Part shown: positions 19,404 to 29,112 of the stretch, piece after piece | Layout of the letters: every line of letters starts with the position of its first letter | Numbering within the stretch: the stretch's first letter is position 1 | Program-made: the position numbers and the translations under genes | From: an uncultured Bacteroidota bacterium | GTDB lineage: Bacteria; Bacteroidota; Bacteroidia; Flavobacteriales; Flavobacteriaceae | Direction of reading: 5' to 3' | Length of the DNA stretch: 64,000 nt | NCBI GenBank assembly: GCA_902593075.1 | Contig: CACJHA010000002.1 | Coordinates: 1-64,000, forward strand | Notes under the pieces: generated by a model | The model's input: only the letters and a program-made list of their open reading frames with translations | Database searches by the model: none | Told to the model about the DNA's origin: nothing

Positions 19404-20433
19404 AAAAAATCAAAATGTAGCCATTTACATGGAAGGTCATATTTACAGTGAGTATGGAAAAATGGGAATGGGAGTGCTTAGATATTTAGAAAACAAAATA
19501 GTTTGTGTTATTGATTCAAAATACTCGAAAACAGATATAAGTGACCATTATTCCAATTTAAAACCAGTCCCTATTGTTAATAATTTAGAATCTGCCATTC
19601 AATTAAAAGCTGAAGTTTTGATTCTTGGTATAGCTCCAAGTGGAGGGAAAGTCCCTTCCGATTGGTATCCTGTGATTAAAATGGCATTATCAAAAGGATT
19701 ATCAATAATTAATGGTTTGCATGATCTTTTACAAAATCGTTTTAACAATCTTGTTTTAAAAAAAAATCAATGGATATGGGATGTTAGGGTCCCAAATTTT
19801 GTCCCTGAAATTGCTACTGGTAAAGCAGCGAAATTAAATAATAAAAGGCTTTTGATGGTTGGGACTGATATGGCATGTGGTAAAATGACTACTGCCTTAG
19901 AAGTTTTAACATGGTCAAAAGAAAATAAATTAAAAAGTGGATTTATTGCTACCGGCCAAATCGGGATTACAATTATTGGTGATGGAATACCACTCGATGC
20001 ATTTAAAGTTGATCACGCTTGTGGAGCAGTAGAAAGGAAAGTGCTAGAGTATAGTAAAAATGATTTAATAATTATAGAGGGCCAGGGTTCGTTACTTCAT
20101 CCTGGAAGTACTGCGACATTACCATTAATTAGAGGGTCTTGTCCAACTCATTTAATTTTATGCCACAGAGCCGAAAAACAAAATTTAAGATATCCAGAAA
20201 ATATTCAAATCCCTAATCTTAAAAAATTTATTGAATTAAATGAAAACCTTTCACATGTCTTCGGTTCATTTCCAATGGCGAAATGTATAGGCGTTTCTTT
20301 AAATACTTCAAAACTAAATGAAAATGATGCCCAAAAGATAATTAAAGAAATAACAAAAATTACAGGGCTACCTGTAACAGATCCAGTTCGTTATGGAGTA
20401 GAAAAAATTTGTAAAGACCTATTAGTTCATTGA
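19396..20433 (+). CDS. DUF1611 family protein, candidate D-glutamate N-acetyltransferase (DgcN-like)
   Basis: SIINGLHDLL, VGTDMACGKMTTALE P-loop-like, FIATGQIGITIIGDGIPLDA, IIEGQGSLLHPGS; 8-nt overlap with the epimerase gene. Confidence 0.88.
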   Translation: MLKKNQNVAIYMEGHIYSEYGKMGMGVLRYLENKIVCVIDSKYSKTDISDHYSNLKPVPIVNNLESAIQLKAEVLILGIAPSGGKVPSDWYPVIKMALSKGLSIINGLHDLLQNRFNNLVLKKNQWIWDVRVPNFVPEIATGKAAKLNNKRLLMVGTDMACGKMTTALEVLTWSKENKLKSGFIATGQIGITIIGDGIPLDAFKVDHACGAVERKVLEYSKNDLIIIEGQGSLLHPGSTATLPLIRGSCPTHLILCHRAEKQNLRYPENIQIPNLKKFIELNENLSHVFGSFPMAKCIGVSLNTSKLNENDAQKIIKEITKITGLPVTDPVRYGVEKICKDLLVH

Positions 20434-20522
20434 ACATAATTACTTCCAATTGAGCTGTTTACGAAACCAATGCTATTATTGCAGGCAGGCTTGAATAAAC
20501 TAATAAATTAATCAAAACAATT

Positions 20523-21836
20523 TTAACTTTTTTTTCTTTTAAATCTCCTTTTAAATTTAAATTTTTTACTGAATCGCTTTTTGGATTCTACTTTTAAATT
20601 ATCTCCTTGCTTTTTTGCAGTCTTAATTTTAGATGCTGAGAATCTGGATTTTTTTGTATTTTTTTTATCTTTTCTTATCTCAAGTCTATCAATTTTTTTT
20701 TGATTGTGAAAAGGATGATCTGAAATCATTTGTAGTTGTTGATTAATCAGCTTTTGAATATTTTTTAAGAAACTTGTTTCTGAGCTTGAGCAAAAAGTAA
20801 TAGCTTCACCGATTTCTTGAGCTCTACCTGTACGTCCAATCCTATGAATATAGGTTTCCGGGACGTTTGGTATATCGTAGTTTATAACCAATGACAACTT
20901 ACTCACATCAATTCCTCGGGCTGCAATATCGGTAGCAACTAGTACGGGAAACTTGTTTTTTTTAAAGCGCTGTAATGTTTTTTGTCTTATGTTTTGAGAT
21001 TTGTTTCCATGAATTGCTTCAGACTTTATATTAGATTTTTGCAAAGACCTTACAATTTTATCTGCGCCATACTTAGTACGAGAGAATACTAAAGTTGAAA
21101 TATTTCTTTTTTTATTAATTAAATATTTCAGTAAATCAAGTTTATCGGATTTACTGACATAATACAAAAACTGAGAAACTTTCTCAGCAGTAGTTTTTTC
21201 GGGTTCTATAGTCACACGTTTAGGGCTACCTAATATTTGATTTGACAATTGTATTATTGCTTCTGGCATTGTTGCTGAAAAAAATAAAGACTGTCTTTTT
21301 GTGGGAAGTTTTGTGATTATCTTTTTGATATCATGGATAAAACCCATGTCAAGCATCTGATCTGCTTCATCTAACACAAAGTATTCTATTTTGTTTAAAC
21401 TTACATAGCCTTGTGCAATTAGATCAAGGAGACGTCCAGGGGTAGCCACTAAAATATCTGCTCCAGTTCGTAGAGCACTTGTTTGTTTGTGTTGACGAAC
21501 ACCACCATAAATAACAATACTTTTATTGCCTGTATATTTTGAGTAATTAGTAATATCATCGTTAATCTGAATTGCGAGTTCTCTTGTAGGAGAAATAATA
21601 AGGGCTTTGAGTATTCGTTTACCTTTTTTCTTTGACTTTGTTAAATAGAGTTGTTGCAACAGAGGTATAACAAATGCTGCCGTTTTACCTGTCCCTGTTT
21701 GTGCACAACCAAGTAAATCTTTGCCCTTAAGAAGTGAGGGAATAGCTTCCGCTTGAATTCGTGTTGGATTTTTGTATCCTTGATCCTCGATTGCCTTTAG
21801 TATTGGAGTGATAATCTCCAAGTTAGAAAATGTCAT
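20523..21836 (-). CDS. rhlE: DEAD/DEAH box ATP-dependent RNA helicase (RhlE type)
   Basis: AQTGTGKTAAF, PTRELAIQI, VLDEADQMLD, SATMP, HRIGRTGRA; basic C-terminal tail. Confidence 0.92.
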   Translation of the reverse strand: MTFSNLEIITPILKAIEDQGYKNPTRIQAEAIPSLLKGKDLLGCAQTGTGKTAAFVIPLLQQLYLTKSKKKGKRILKALIISPTRELAIQINDDITNYSKYTGNKSIVIYGGVRQHKQTSALRTGADILVATPGRLLDLIAQGYVSLNKIEYFVLDEADQMLDMGFIHDIKKIITKLPTKRQSLFFSATMPEAIIQLSNQILGSPKRVTIEPEKTTAEKVSQFLYYVSKSDKLDLLKYLINKKRNISTLVFSRTKYGADKIVRSLQKSNIKSEAIHGNKSQNIRQKTLQRFKKNKFPVLVATDIAARGIDVSKLSLVINYDIPNVPETYIHRIGRTGRAQEIGEAITFCSSSETSFLKNIQKLINQQLQMISDHPFHNQKKIDRLEIRKDKKNTKKSRFSASKIKTAKKQGDNLKVESKKRFSKKFKFKRRFKRKKS

Positions 21837-22006
21837 GGGTGCGAAGGTAACTCTAACGTTTCAATAATAACTCTAAAGACACTATTTATTATTTTTTAAA
21901 ATGACGTCAAAAAAATATTAAAAATATTTCTTCTAAATGACTTACATTTTTCTTTTGAAATTAAAATTAAAGATCCCTATCATAGGGTTCAGGGGGGTCT
22001 ATTTTG

Positions 22007-22091
22007 TACTCGGAGCGGGACTTGAACCCGCACGGCCACAATGGCCATTGGATTTTAAGTCCAACGTGTCTACCAATTCCACCATCCGAGC
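22007..22091 (-). tRNA. tRNA-Leu (TAA anticodon)
   Basis: Minus strand GCTCGGATGGTGGAATTGGTAGACACG...GGACTTAAAATCC...GGGTTCAAGTCCCGCTCCGAGTA with long variable arm. Confidence 0.95.
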
Positions 22092-22100
22092 TGGACTAAG

Positions 22101-22172
22101 AGCGAAAGACGGGATTTGAACCCGCGACCCTCACCTTGGCAAGGTGACGCTCTACCACTGAGCTACTTTCGC
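22101..22172 (-). tRNA. tRNA-Gly (GCC anticodon)
   Basis: Minus strand GCGAAAGTAGCTCAGTGGTAGAGCGTCACCTTGCCAAGGTGAGGGTCGCGGGTTTGAATCCCGTCTTTCGCT. Confidence 0.96.
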
Positions 22173-22221
22173 AAAAGCAAACAAAGTTAAAATTAATTTT
22201 TAATTATAAGACAATATGTTT

Positions 22222-24861
22222 TTATCCATTATCTAATTTTTTTTTCAATTTATTTAGAATTAGTAGAGCCTCTAATGGTTTTAAATTGTCTATATCTATT
22301 TTAAGAATTTCTTGTTTTAATTCTTCAACTAAAGGGTCATCAAGTGAAATGAAACTCAGCTGCATTTCTTTGTTTTTATTTGACAAAGATTTTTTTCTAT
22401 TTGAAATATTACGGCTTTTTTCTAAAAACTTTAATTTTTGATTTGCTATATCAATTACCTGTTTTGGAAGACCAGCCATTTTAGCTACATGGATTCCAAA
22501 ACTATGTTCGCTTCCTTCAGGTTCAAGTTTTCTTAAAAAAAGAATATTATTATCACCTTCCATTACAGAAACATTAAAGTTTTTAATTCGCTCAAACTTA
22601 TCCTTCATTACATTTAATTCATGATAGTGGGTGGCAAATAATGTTTTTGGTTTGAATGGATGTTCGTGAAGATATTCTGTAATAGCCCATGCTATCGATA
22701 TACCATCATAGGTACTTGTACCTCTTCCAATTTCGTCTAACAAAATTAAACTTTTAGAGGTTAAATTATTAAGTATTGCAGCAGCTTCATTCATCTCAAC
22801 CATAAATGTTGACTCCCCCTGAGAGATATTATCGCTAGCACCTACACGAGTAAAAATTTTATCAGTAATTCCAATGTTTACTTCTTTAGCGGGAACATAG
22901 CTACCGATTTGAGCCATAATAATTATTAGAGCAGTTTGTCTTAAAATGGCAGACTTCCCAGACATATTAGGACCACTTATCATCATTATCTGTTGCTTGT
23001 CTTGATCAAGTTCGATGTCATTAGGAATAAATATTTCACCATCTTCAAGATTTTGTTCTATGACAGGGTGCCTTCCTTGAACTATTTGAATATTATTTGA
23101 ATCGTTAAAAACAGGTTTACTGAAATTAAATTTTGAAGCAGCAATAGCAAAGCTCAAAAAACAATCAATTTTCCCAATTAAAATTGAATTTACCATAATA
23201 CCCTCAAGATTTTCTTGAAGAGAATTTAATAATTCAGAGTAATAACTCAATTCCAATTCTTGTATTTTTTCTTCGGCACCTAATATTTTTGTTTCGTAAT
23301 TTTTTAAATCCTCATTTATGTATCTTTCTGCGTTTACAAGTGTTTGCTTTCTAATCCATTCATTTGGAACTTTTTCTTTGTGAGTATTTCTCACCTCAAA
23401 ATAATATCCAAATATGTTGTTGAAACCAATTTTTAAAGAAGGGATATCGTTTTCAAGCAGCTCTTTTTTAAGGATTTTATCAAGCATTGATTTCCCGTCT
23501 TTTAAGATTGCTCTTAACTCATCAAGTTCTTTCGAAAATCCCTCTGCAATAAAATTTCCTTTTGAAACTGAAACTGGAACATCTTCTTTAATTGTATTTT
23601 CAATTTTAGAGAAAATTGTTTTACATTCAATTAATTTTTTTCCAGTTTTTACAATCAAATCATTACTATTTTTTTCAAATTTATTTTTGATTTTTTGAAT
23701 TTCACCTATACTTTTTTTTAATGAAACTAGCTCTCTTGGGTTGACTTTTGCTGTAGCAATCTTAGAAGCAATTCTTTCAATGTCAACAATTTCTTTTAAG
23801 TGATCAATTAGACTCTCTGTTAAATGTTTTTCATCCAATAAAATTTCAACAAAATCGTGTCTTTGCTTTAACTTTTCAATCGATTTTAGTGGAAAGTTCA
23901 ACCATTTTTTAAGTACTCTGCTACCAATTGAAGTTATGGTGAAATCAATAACTTCAATAAGTGATACCCCTCCATTAGTTGAATAATTTAACTCTAAATT
24001 CCTAGTTGTAAATCTATCTAAGGAAAGATAGTTTTCAGTATTAATTTTCTTTAATGACTTGATGTGCGCCAACTTATTGTTTTGGGTCTCAGAGAGATAA
24101 TGCAAAACAACTCCTGCGGCTATGATTCCCTCTTTATCATCATCTTCAACTCCAAAGCCTTTCAAAGAATTAGTTTCAAAAAGCTCTATTAATGAATCAT
24201 AACTATTTTCATAATCAAACACCCAATCTTCTTGGAAAAAAGTTGTGAAATCTGTTCCAAAATTTGAAATGAATTCGTTTTTGGAAAGTTTTGAAACAAT
24301 AATTTCTGCAGGATCATATTTTTCAATAATTAAATTAATTTGATTAATTGACCCTGAAAAAAAAGAGAAATCTCCGGTTGAAATGTCCATAAATGAAATT
24401 CCGGATTTTTTTTTCCCAAAAGTTATTGCTGATAAATAATTATTTTTGTTGTGCTCTAATACATCGTCATTTATCGCTACTCCTGGTGTCACTAATTCCG
24501 TAACACCCCTTTTGACAAGTTTTTTTGTGAGTTTTGGATTTTCCAACTGGTCACATATTGCTACTCTGCAACCAGCTTTGACGAGTTTTGGTAAGTAATT
24601 ATTAATAGAATGATAAGGAAATCCAGCAAGTTCAATTTCACTCATACTACCTGCACCTTTTTTAGTTAAAATAATACCAAGAATTTTTGATGTCTTTATT
24701 GCATCTTCTCCAAAAGTCTCGTAAAAATCCCCAACTCTAAATAAAAGCAATGCATCAGGGTATTTAACCTTGATTTGGTTGTATTGTTTCATTAGTGGTG
24801 TTAATTTTGCTTTTTTATCCAAACTCATTAAAAAAATCAAATAGACACTAATATAATTCAT
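22222..24861 (-). CDS. mutS: DNA mismatch repair protein MutS (start probably at the internal MSLDKKAK)
   Basis: MKQYNQIKVKYPDALLLFRVGDFYETFGEDA; MISGPNMSGKSAILRQTALI; LLDEIGRGTSTYDGISIAWA. Confidence 0.97.
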   Translation of the reverse strand: MNYISVYLIFLMSLDKKAKLTPLMKQYNQIKVKYPDALLLFRVGDFYETFGEDAIKTSKILGIILTKKGAGSMSEIELAGFPYHSINNYLPKLVKAGCRVAICDQLENPKLTKKLVKRGVTELVTPGVAINDDVLEHNKNNYLSAITFGKKKSGISFMDISTGDFSFFSGSINQINLIIEKYDPAEIIVSKLSKNEFISNFGTDFTTFFQEDWVFDYENSYDSLIELFETNSLKGFGVEDDDKEGIIAAGVVLHYLSETQNNKLAHIKSLKKINTENYLSLDRFTTRNLELNYSTNGGVSLIEVIDFTITSIGSRVLKKWLNFPLKSIEKLKQRHDFVEILLDEKHLTESLIDHLKEIVDIERIASKIATAKVNPRELVSLKKSIGEIQKIKNKFEKNSNDLIVKTGKKLIECKTIFSKIENTIKEDVPVSVSKGNFIAEGFSKELDELRAILKDGKSMLDKILKKELLENDIPSLKIGFNNIFGYYFEVRNTHKEKVPNEWIRKQTLVNAERYINEDLKNYETKILGAEEKIQELELSYYSELLNSLQENLEGIMVNSILIGKIDCFLSFAIAASKFNFSKPVFNDSNNIQIVQGRHPVIEQNLEDGEIFIPNDIELDQDKQQIMMISGPNMSGKSAILRQTALIIIMAQIGSYVPAKEVNIGITDKIFTRVGASDNISQGESTFMVEMNEAAAILNNLTSKSLILLDEIGRGTSTYDGISIAWAITEYLHEHPFKPKTLFATHYHELNVMKDKFERIKNFNVSVMEGDNNILFLRKLEPEGSEHSFGIHVAKMAGLPKQVIDIANQKLKFLEKSRNISNRKKSLSNKNKEMQLSFISLDDPLVEELKQEILKIDIDNLKPLEALLILNKLKKKLDNG

Positions 24862-24893
24862 ATTTAAGTTTAAAAAACTTATTCTTATCCAAA

Positions 24894-25430
24894 ATGAAAA
24901 ATAGGAAATTAAAAAATCAGGAATTAAACAGAAAATCTAAAAAAGAATATTTAAAATCAAAGAAAACACCTTTGATTTTAATACTCGATGATATTAGAAG
25001 TGGTCACAACGTAGGTTCCATTTTAAGAACTGCAGATGCATTTTTGTTATCTAAGGTTTATATATGTGGTATATCTCCTGTCCCTCCTCATAAAGAGGTA
25101 ATGAAAACTGCTTTAGGGTCTAATAATTCTGTAGATTGGGAATACAAGGAGAACATTTATGATTTAATCACCGAACTTAAAAATAATAATTGTGATATTT
25201 GGTCAATTGAGCAAGCTGAAAAATCTACAGATTTAAAAAATTATAGTCCTAATAAAAATAAATTAACTGCATTTGTTCTTGGCAACGAGGTTTTTGGTGT
25301 TAAACAAAAAATTATAGACATAACGGGACAAGTTATTGAAATACCACAGGAAGGTACTAAGCATTCAATAAATGTTTCTGTAGTTTCAGGAATTTTGTGC
25401 TGGGATTTTTATTTAAAAATTAATGTCTAA
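24894..25430 (+). CDS. TrmH family RNA 2'-O-methyltransferase (SpoU)
   Basis: ILDDIRSGHNVGSILRTADAF, LGNEVFGV, IPQEGTKHSINVSVVSGI. Confidence 0.9.
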   Translation: MKNRKLKNQELNRKSKKEYLKSKKTPLILILDDIRSGHNVGSILRTADAFLLSKVYICGISPVPPHKEVMKTALGSNNSVDWEYKENIYDLITELKNNNCDIWSIEQAEKSTDLKNYSPNKNKLTAFVLGNEVFGVKQKIIDITGQVIEIPQEGTKHSINVSVVSGILCWDFYLKINV

Positions 25431-26502
25431 AAAATAAATTTAAAAAAGTTAAAAATACAGAATGATCATTTTTAAAATCGGACTTATTCAACTCTATGTT
25501 AAATAATACAAATTTAGTTTTGGTTTTCCACTTATTGTATTCTGATTTAATTAAATCTAAATATTTCAAGTCAATTTTTTTTTCAAACTTTCTTCCTCTT
25601 TTCTTAATCTTATCTAAAATGTAATTTGTTTCTTGATCTAAAAGAATTACAACTTCAGGTTTGATAAAAAAATCTGAACAACTATTGAAATCACTTTGAA
25701 ATTTAATAAACTCAGATTTTGTCATTGTTTTCTTCGCAAAAATTATTGACTTATGGGACAAGTAATCAAAAATTTGGGGATATTTTTTTCTATTTTTATA
25801 TTCTTTATGCTGCTCCAATCTGAGTTCTAAGAATGATTTTCCTGTTTCAAAGGCGTTTTTAGTAGGGTTTTTATAAAACTTTTCAAGATCTACTTCATTA
25901 AACTGTTCTAACACTAATTCTCCAAATAATGCATCAGATAGTTTTCTTGAAAATTCTGTTTTTCCGACGCCAATTAATCCTTCCACCGCAATTACTTTTT
26001 TTACTTCTGAGATAGAGATTTTTTCTTCTATTTTTTTTGGAATAACAGAATCTTTAGAATTATCTAACAATGTCTGGATGGATTTTCCATTTCTGGGATC
26101 TTTAAAGTCGGAAATGATTTCTAGCAATGGATAGAGCACAAAGTTTCTCTCATGCATATTTTCATGAGGTATAAGCAGTTCTTTATCCTCTATTATCAGA
26201 TTTTTGTAATAAACTATATCAATATCAATTTTTCTTGATTTTGATTTTCTGTCTGATGATCTTACCCTGCCAAGATATTTTTCAATATCTAGAAGATATT
26301 CAAGTAGATTTTTTGGTTGTAAATCAGTATTAATTTCAACGCATATATTGTAAAATGAATTTCCTTTAAAACCCATTGCAGGAGTCTCATAAATTCTTGA
26401 AACATTTTTAACTTCAGATATTCTGTATGATATCAGCCCTACAGCTAGTTGTAAAAATTTCAACCTATCTCCTAGATTACTCCCTATGGATAAATAAATC
26501 AT
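25420..26502 (-). CDS. folK: Bifunctional FolK (HPPK) / deoxynucleoside kinase fusion
   Basis: N-term YLSIGSNLGDRLKFLQLAV...KSRKIDIDIVYY...IPHENMHERNFVLYPL (HPPK); C-term IAVEGLIGVGKTEFSRKLSDAL...LEQF (dNK). Confidence 0.92.
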   Translation of the reverse strand: MIYLSIGSNLGDRLKFLQLAVGLISYRISEVKNVSRIYETPAMGFKGNSFYNICVEINTDLQPKNLLEYLLDIEKYLGRVRSSDRKSKSRKIDIDIVYYKNLIIEDKELLIPHENMHERNFVLYPLLEIISDFKDPRNGKSIQTLLDNSKDSVIPKKIEEKISISEVKKVIAVEGLIGVGKTEFSRKLSDALFGELVLEQFNEVDLEKFYKNPTKNAFETGKSFLELRLEQHKEYKNRKKYPQIFDYLSHKSIIFAKKTMTKSEFIKFQSDFNSCSDFFIKPEVVILLDQETNYILDKIKKRGRKFEKKIDLKYLDLIKSEYNKWKTKTKFVLFNIELNKSDFKNDHSVFLTFLNLFFRH

Positions 26503-26620
26503 TTCTTGAAATTAATTTTAAAAATTAAATATTTTAAACTGAGTTTTATTTGATATTAAATAAAAAGCTTAATCTTTGCATAAATTTATTACCATAAGCA
26601 ATATAAATTTCGGTTAATTA

Positions 26621-28387
26621 ATGAATTTTTTTAAAAATTTTTTAGCGTCCTTTCTTGGGTCAATATCCGCTTTAATTTTCATAATATCTTTGGGATTTTT
26701 TTTAGTGGCCGGTATAGCTTCAGTTGCTACATTTGACAAAAATATACTTCAAGGTGAAATTGCTTCAAATAGTATTTTAAATCTAGATTTAGATAAAGAT
26801 GTTTATGACAATATACCTATCACACAAGAATTTGAGGAAATTTTAGGGATTTCTCCAGAGATTATAAAATTTATAGATTTAATTAATGCGATTGAGTTAG
26901 CAGGTGATAATAAAGATATCAAAGGAATTAATTTAAAAAGTCAATCTCCAAAAATGGGGTGGTCTCAAGCATTAACAGTAAGAAAATCACTTCAAAAGTT
27001 CAAGGATAAAGGAAAATTTATTTACAGCTATGGTGATTTTTTTTCTCAAAAAGGATACTATCTAACATCTGTATCGGATTCAATTTTTCTAAATCCAATG
27101 GGGAATGTTGAATTAAGAGGTCTTGGAGCAGAAGTCCTTTACTACAAACAACTACAGGAAAAATATGGATTTAAAATGGAAGTCATCAGACACGGCAAAT
27201 ACAAAAGCGCGGTAGAACCATATCTAGACGATAAAATGAGTGACGCTAATAGAAATCAAATAAAGTCTCTTTTGAATTCTATTTGGGATGGTATAGCTAA
27301 CCAAATTAAATTATCACGAAAAATATCATCAGAAAATTTTAATAAAATCGTAGATAATTTAGATGCATCCTTTCCAGAAACAGCTCTTAGAAACAATATT
27401 GTTGATGGCATCGTTTCAAAATCCGAATATAAATCTAAATTAAAAAAAATATCAGGAATCAAATTAGATGAAAAATTAAATAATGTTTCCTATCTGCAAA
27501 TAAAAAACACTTATAATTATAAGAAAGGCACCAGGAATCAAATAGCAATTGTTTATGCTCAGGGACCAATTATTTATGGAGAAGGAAATGAGAGTAACAT
27601 CGGACAAGAACTATTTTCAAAAACAATAAGGAGAATAAAAAATAATAAAAGAATTAAAGCAGTAGTTCTTAGAATTGATTCTCCTGGTGGTGTAGCTCTC
27701 TCATCTGAAATAATTTGGGATGAATTAATTGAATTAAAAAAGAAAAAACCCATTGTAGTCTCTATGGGAAATGTTGCAGCTTCAGGGGGTTATTACTTAT
27801 CTACTGTTGCTGACAAAGTTTTTGCTAATGATTTTACTATCACAGGTTCAATTGGAGTTTTTGCTATGGTTCCAAATATTGCTGAATTTTCAAAAAGAAT
27901 TGGAATTAATGCAGAACAAGTAGAGACAAATAAGAACTCCATTTTTTACACACCATTTGAGAAGCCCACACAACAATTTCGATCAAACGTAAAAAAGAAC
28001 ATAGAAAATATTTATGAAATCTTTAAAAAACGTGTTTCTGATGGAAGGAATATTTCTATGAATGAAGTTGAAGCTTTGGCCCAAGGTAGAGTTTGGTCAG
28101 GAGAGCAAGCTTTCAAAAACGGTTTAGTGAATAAAGAAGGAGATATAAAAGATGCTATTAATGCTGCAGCAGAATTAGCAGATTTAGGCAATGATTTTAA
28201 TATTACTTCTTATCCAAAAATTGAACCTGAAATCAACGATATCTTATTATTAATGACCCCTTTTAATTCATCAATGTCTAAATTTTTAAAATTATCAAAT
28301 TTAGATCCAATTATACAATCAATAAACAATAAAGAAAAAAAACCAATAATTTTTACAAGTCAACCTTTTAACTTAGACATAAGATAG
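26621..28387 (+). CDS. sppA: Signal peptide peptidase SppA, 67K type
   Basis: Two ClpP/crotonase-fold repeats; VVLRIDSPGGVALSSE, VSMGNVAASGGYYLSTVADKV. Confidence 0.95.
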   Translation: MNFFKNFLASFLGSISALIFIISLGFFLVAGIASVATFDKNILQGEIASNSILNLDLDKDVYDNIPITQEFEEILGISPEIIKFIDLINAIELAGDNKDIKGINLKSQSPKMGWSQALTVRKSLQKFKDKGKFIYSYGDFFSQKGYYLTSVSDSIFLNPMGNVELRGLGAEVLYYKQLQEKYGFKMEVIRHGKYKSAVEPYLDDKMSDANRNQIKSLLNSIWDGIANQIKLSRKISSENFNKIVDNLDASFPETALRNNIVDGIVSKSEYKSKLKKISGIKLDEKLNNVSYLQIKNTYNYKKGTRNQIAIVYAQGPIIYGEGNESNIGQELFSKTIRRIKNNKRIKAVVLRIDSPGGVALSSEIIWDELIELKKKKPIVVSMGNVAASGGYYLSTVADKVFANDFTITGSIGVFAMVPNIAEFSKRIGINAEQVETNKNSIFYTPFEKPTQQFRSNVKKNIENIYEIFKKRVSDGRNISMNEVEALAQGRVWSGEQAFKNGLVNKEGDIKDAINAAAELADLGNDFNITSYPKIEPEINDILLLMTPFNSSMSKFLKLSNLDPIIQSINNKEKKPIIFTSQPFNLDIR

Positions 28388-28389
28388 TT

Positions 28390-29094
28390 TTGAATTCAGA
28401 AAATAAATTATTAGCACAGAAATTATATTTGTTTCTAGGTTCGATCTTCATCACTGCTTTGGTAGTATCCAATCTTATTTTTCAAAAATTTTTTTCATGG
28501 CATCCGTTTAATTTTGAAGTATTTGGAATAAAACTTTTTGAATTATCTGTGGGAGTCCTTCCATATCCAATTACTTTTTTAATAACAGATATTATTTCTG
28601 AAATATTTGGAAAAAGAAAGGCTAATCAAGTAGTTGTTATGGGCATTGTGTCTTCAATTTTTTCAATAGGTCTTCTTCTTTTAGGGAATGTTTTGCCAGC
28701 AAATAGCTCATCACCAATTAATGATGAAACTTTTAATTTAGTTTTTTCTGCTTCACCTTTAGCTGTTTTAGCTTCAATGTCTGCATATTTGATAGCACAG
28801 TTTTTAGACATAAGAATTTATCATTTTTGGAAACAACTAACTAAAGGGAAATACCTTTGGCTCAGAAATAATTTTTCCACCTTTTCCTCGCAAATAATAG
28901 ATTCAACTACGGTTATAGCTCTTCTATGTTTCTTTGATATTTTAGCTTGGGATTTATTTTTAGGTTTAGTTCTATCAAGCATAATTTTTAAAATTAGTGT
29001 AGCAATAATTGACACACCTCTTTTATATTTATTAGTAGGCTTAATTCGAAAAAAATTTAGTCTCGGGATAAATGATGAAATTGACATAGATTAA
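28390..29094 (+). CDS. Queuosine precursor transporter (YhhQ/VUT family), TTG start
   Basis: Polytopic; GVLPYPITFLITDIISEIFGKRKANQVV, SQIIDSTTVIALLCF. Confidence 0.88.
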   Translation: MNSENKLLAQKLYLFLGSIFITALVVSNLIFQKFFSWHPFNFEVFGIKLFELSVGVLPYPITFLITDIISEIFGKRKANQVVVMGIVSSIFSIGLLLLGNVLPANSSSPINDETFNLVFSASPLAVLASMSAYLIAQFLDIRIYHFWKQLTKGKYLWLRNNFSTFSSQIIDSTTVIALLCFFDILAWDLFLGLVLSSIIFKISVAIIDTPLLYLLVGLIRKKFSLGINDEIDID

Positions 29095-29112
29095 AGTACC
29101 TTATATTTTTTT

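Noticed and set aside
21975-21987. CCCTATCATAGGG near-palindrome 3' of tRNA-Leu
   Set aside because: Loop too small for a full stem and only a weak U-rich tail; could be a weak tRNA terminator but unsupported
21937-22119. 60-aa plus-strand ORF (VLGAGLEPARPQWPLDFKSNVSTNSTI...)
   Set aside because: Spurious: it is the antisense translation of the tRNA-Leu and tRNA-Gly genes, a well-known false ORF pattern
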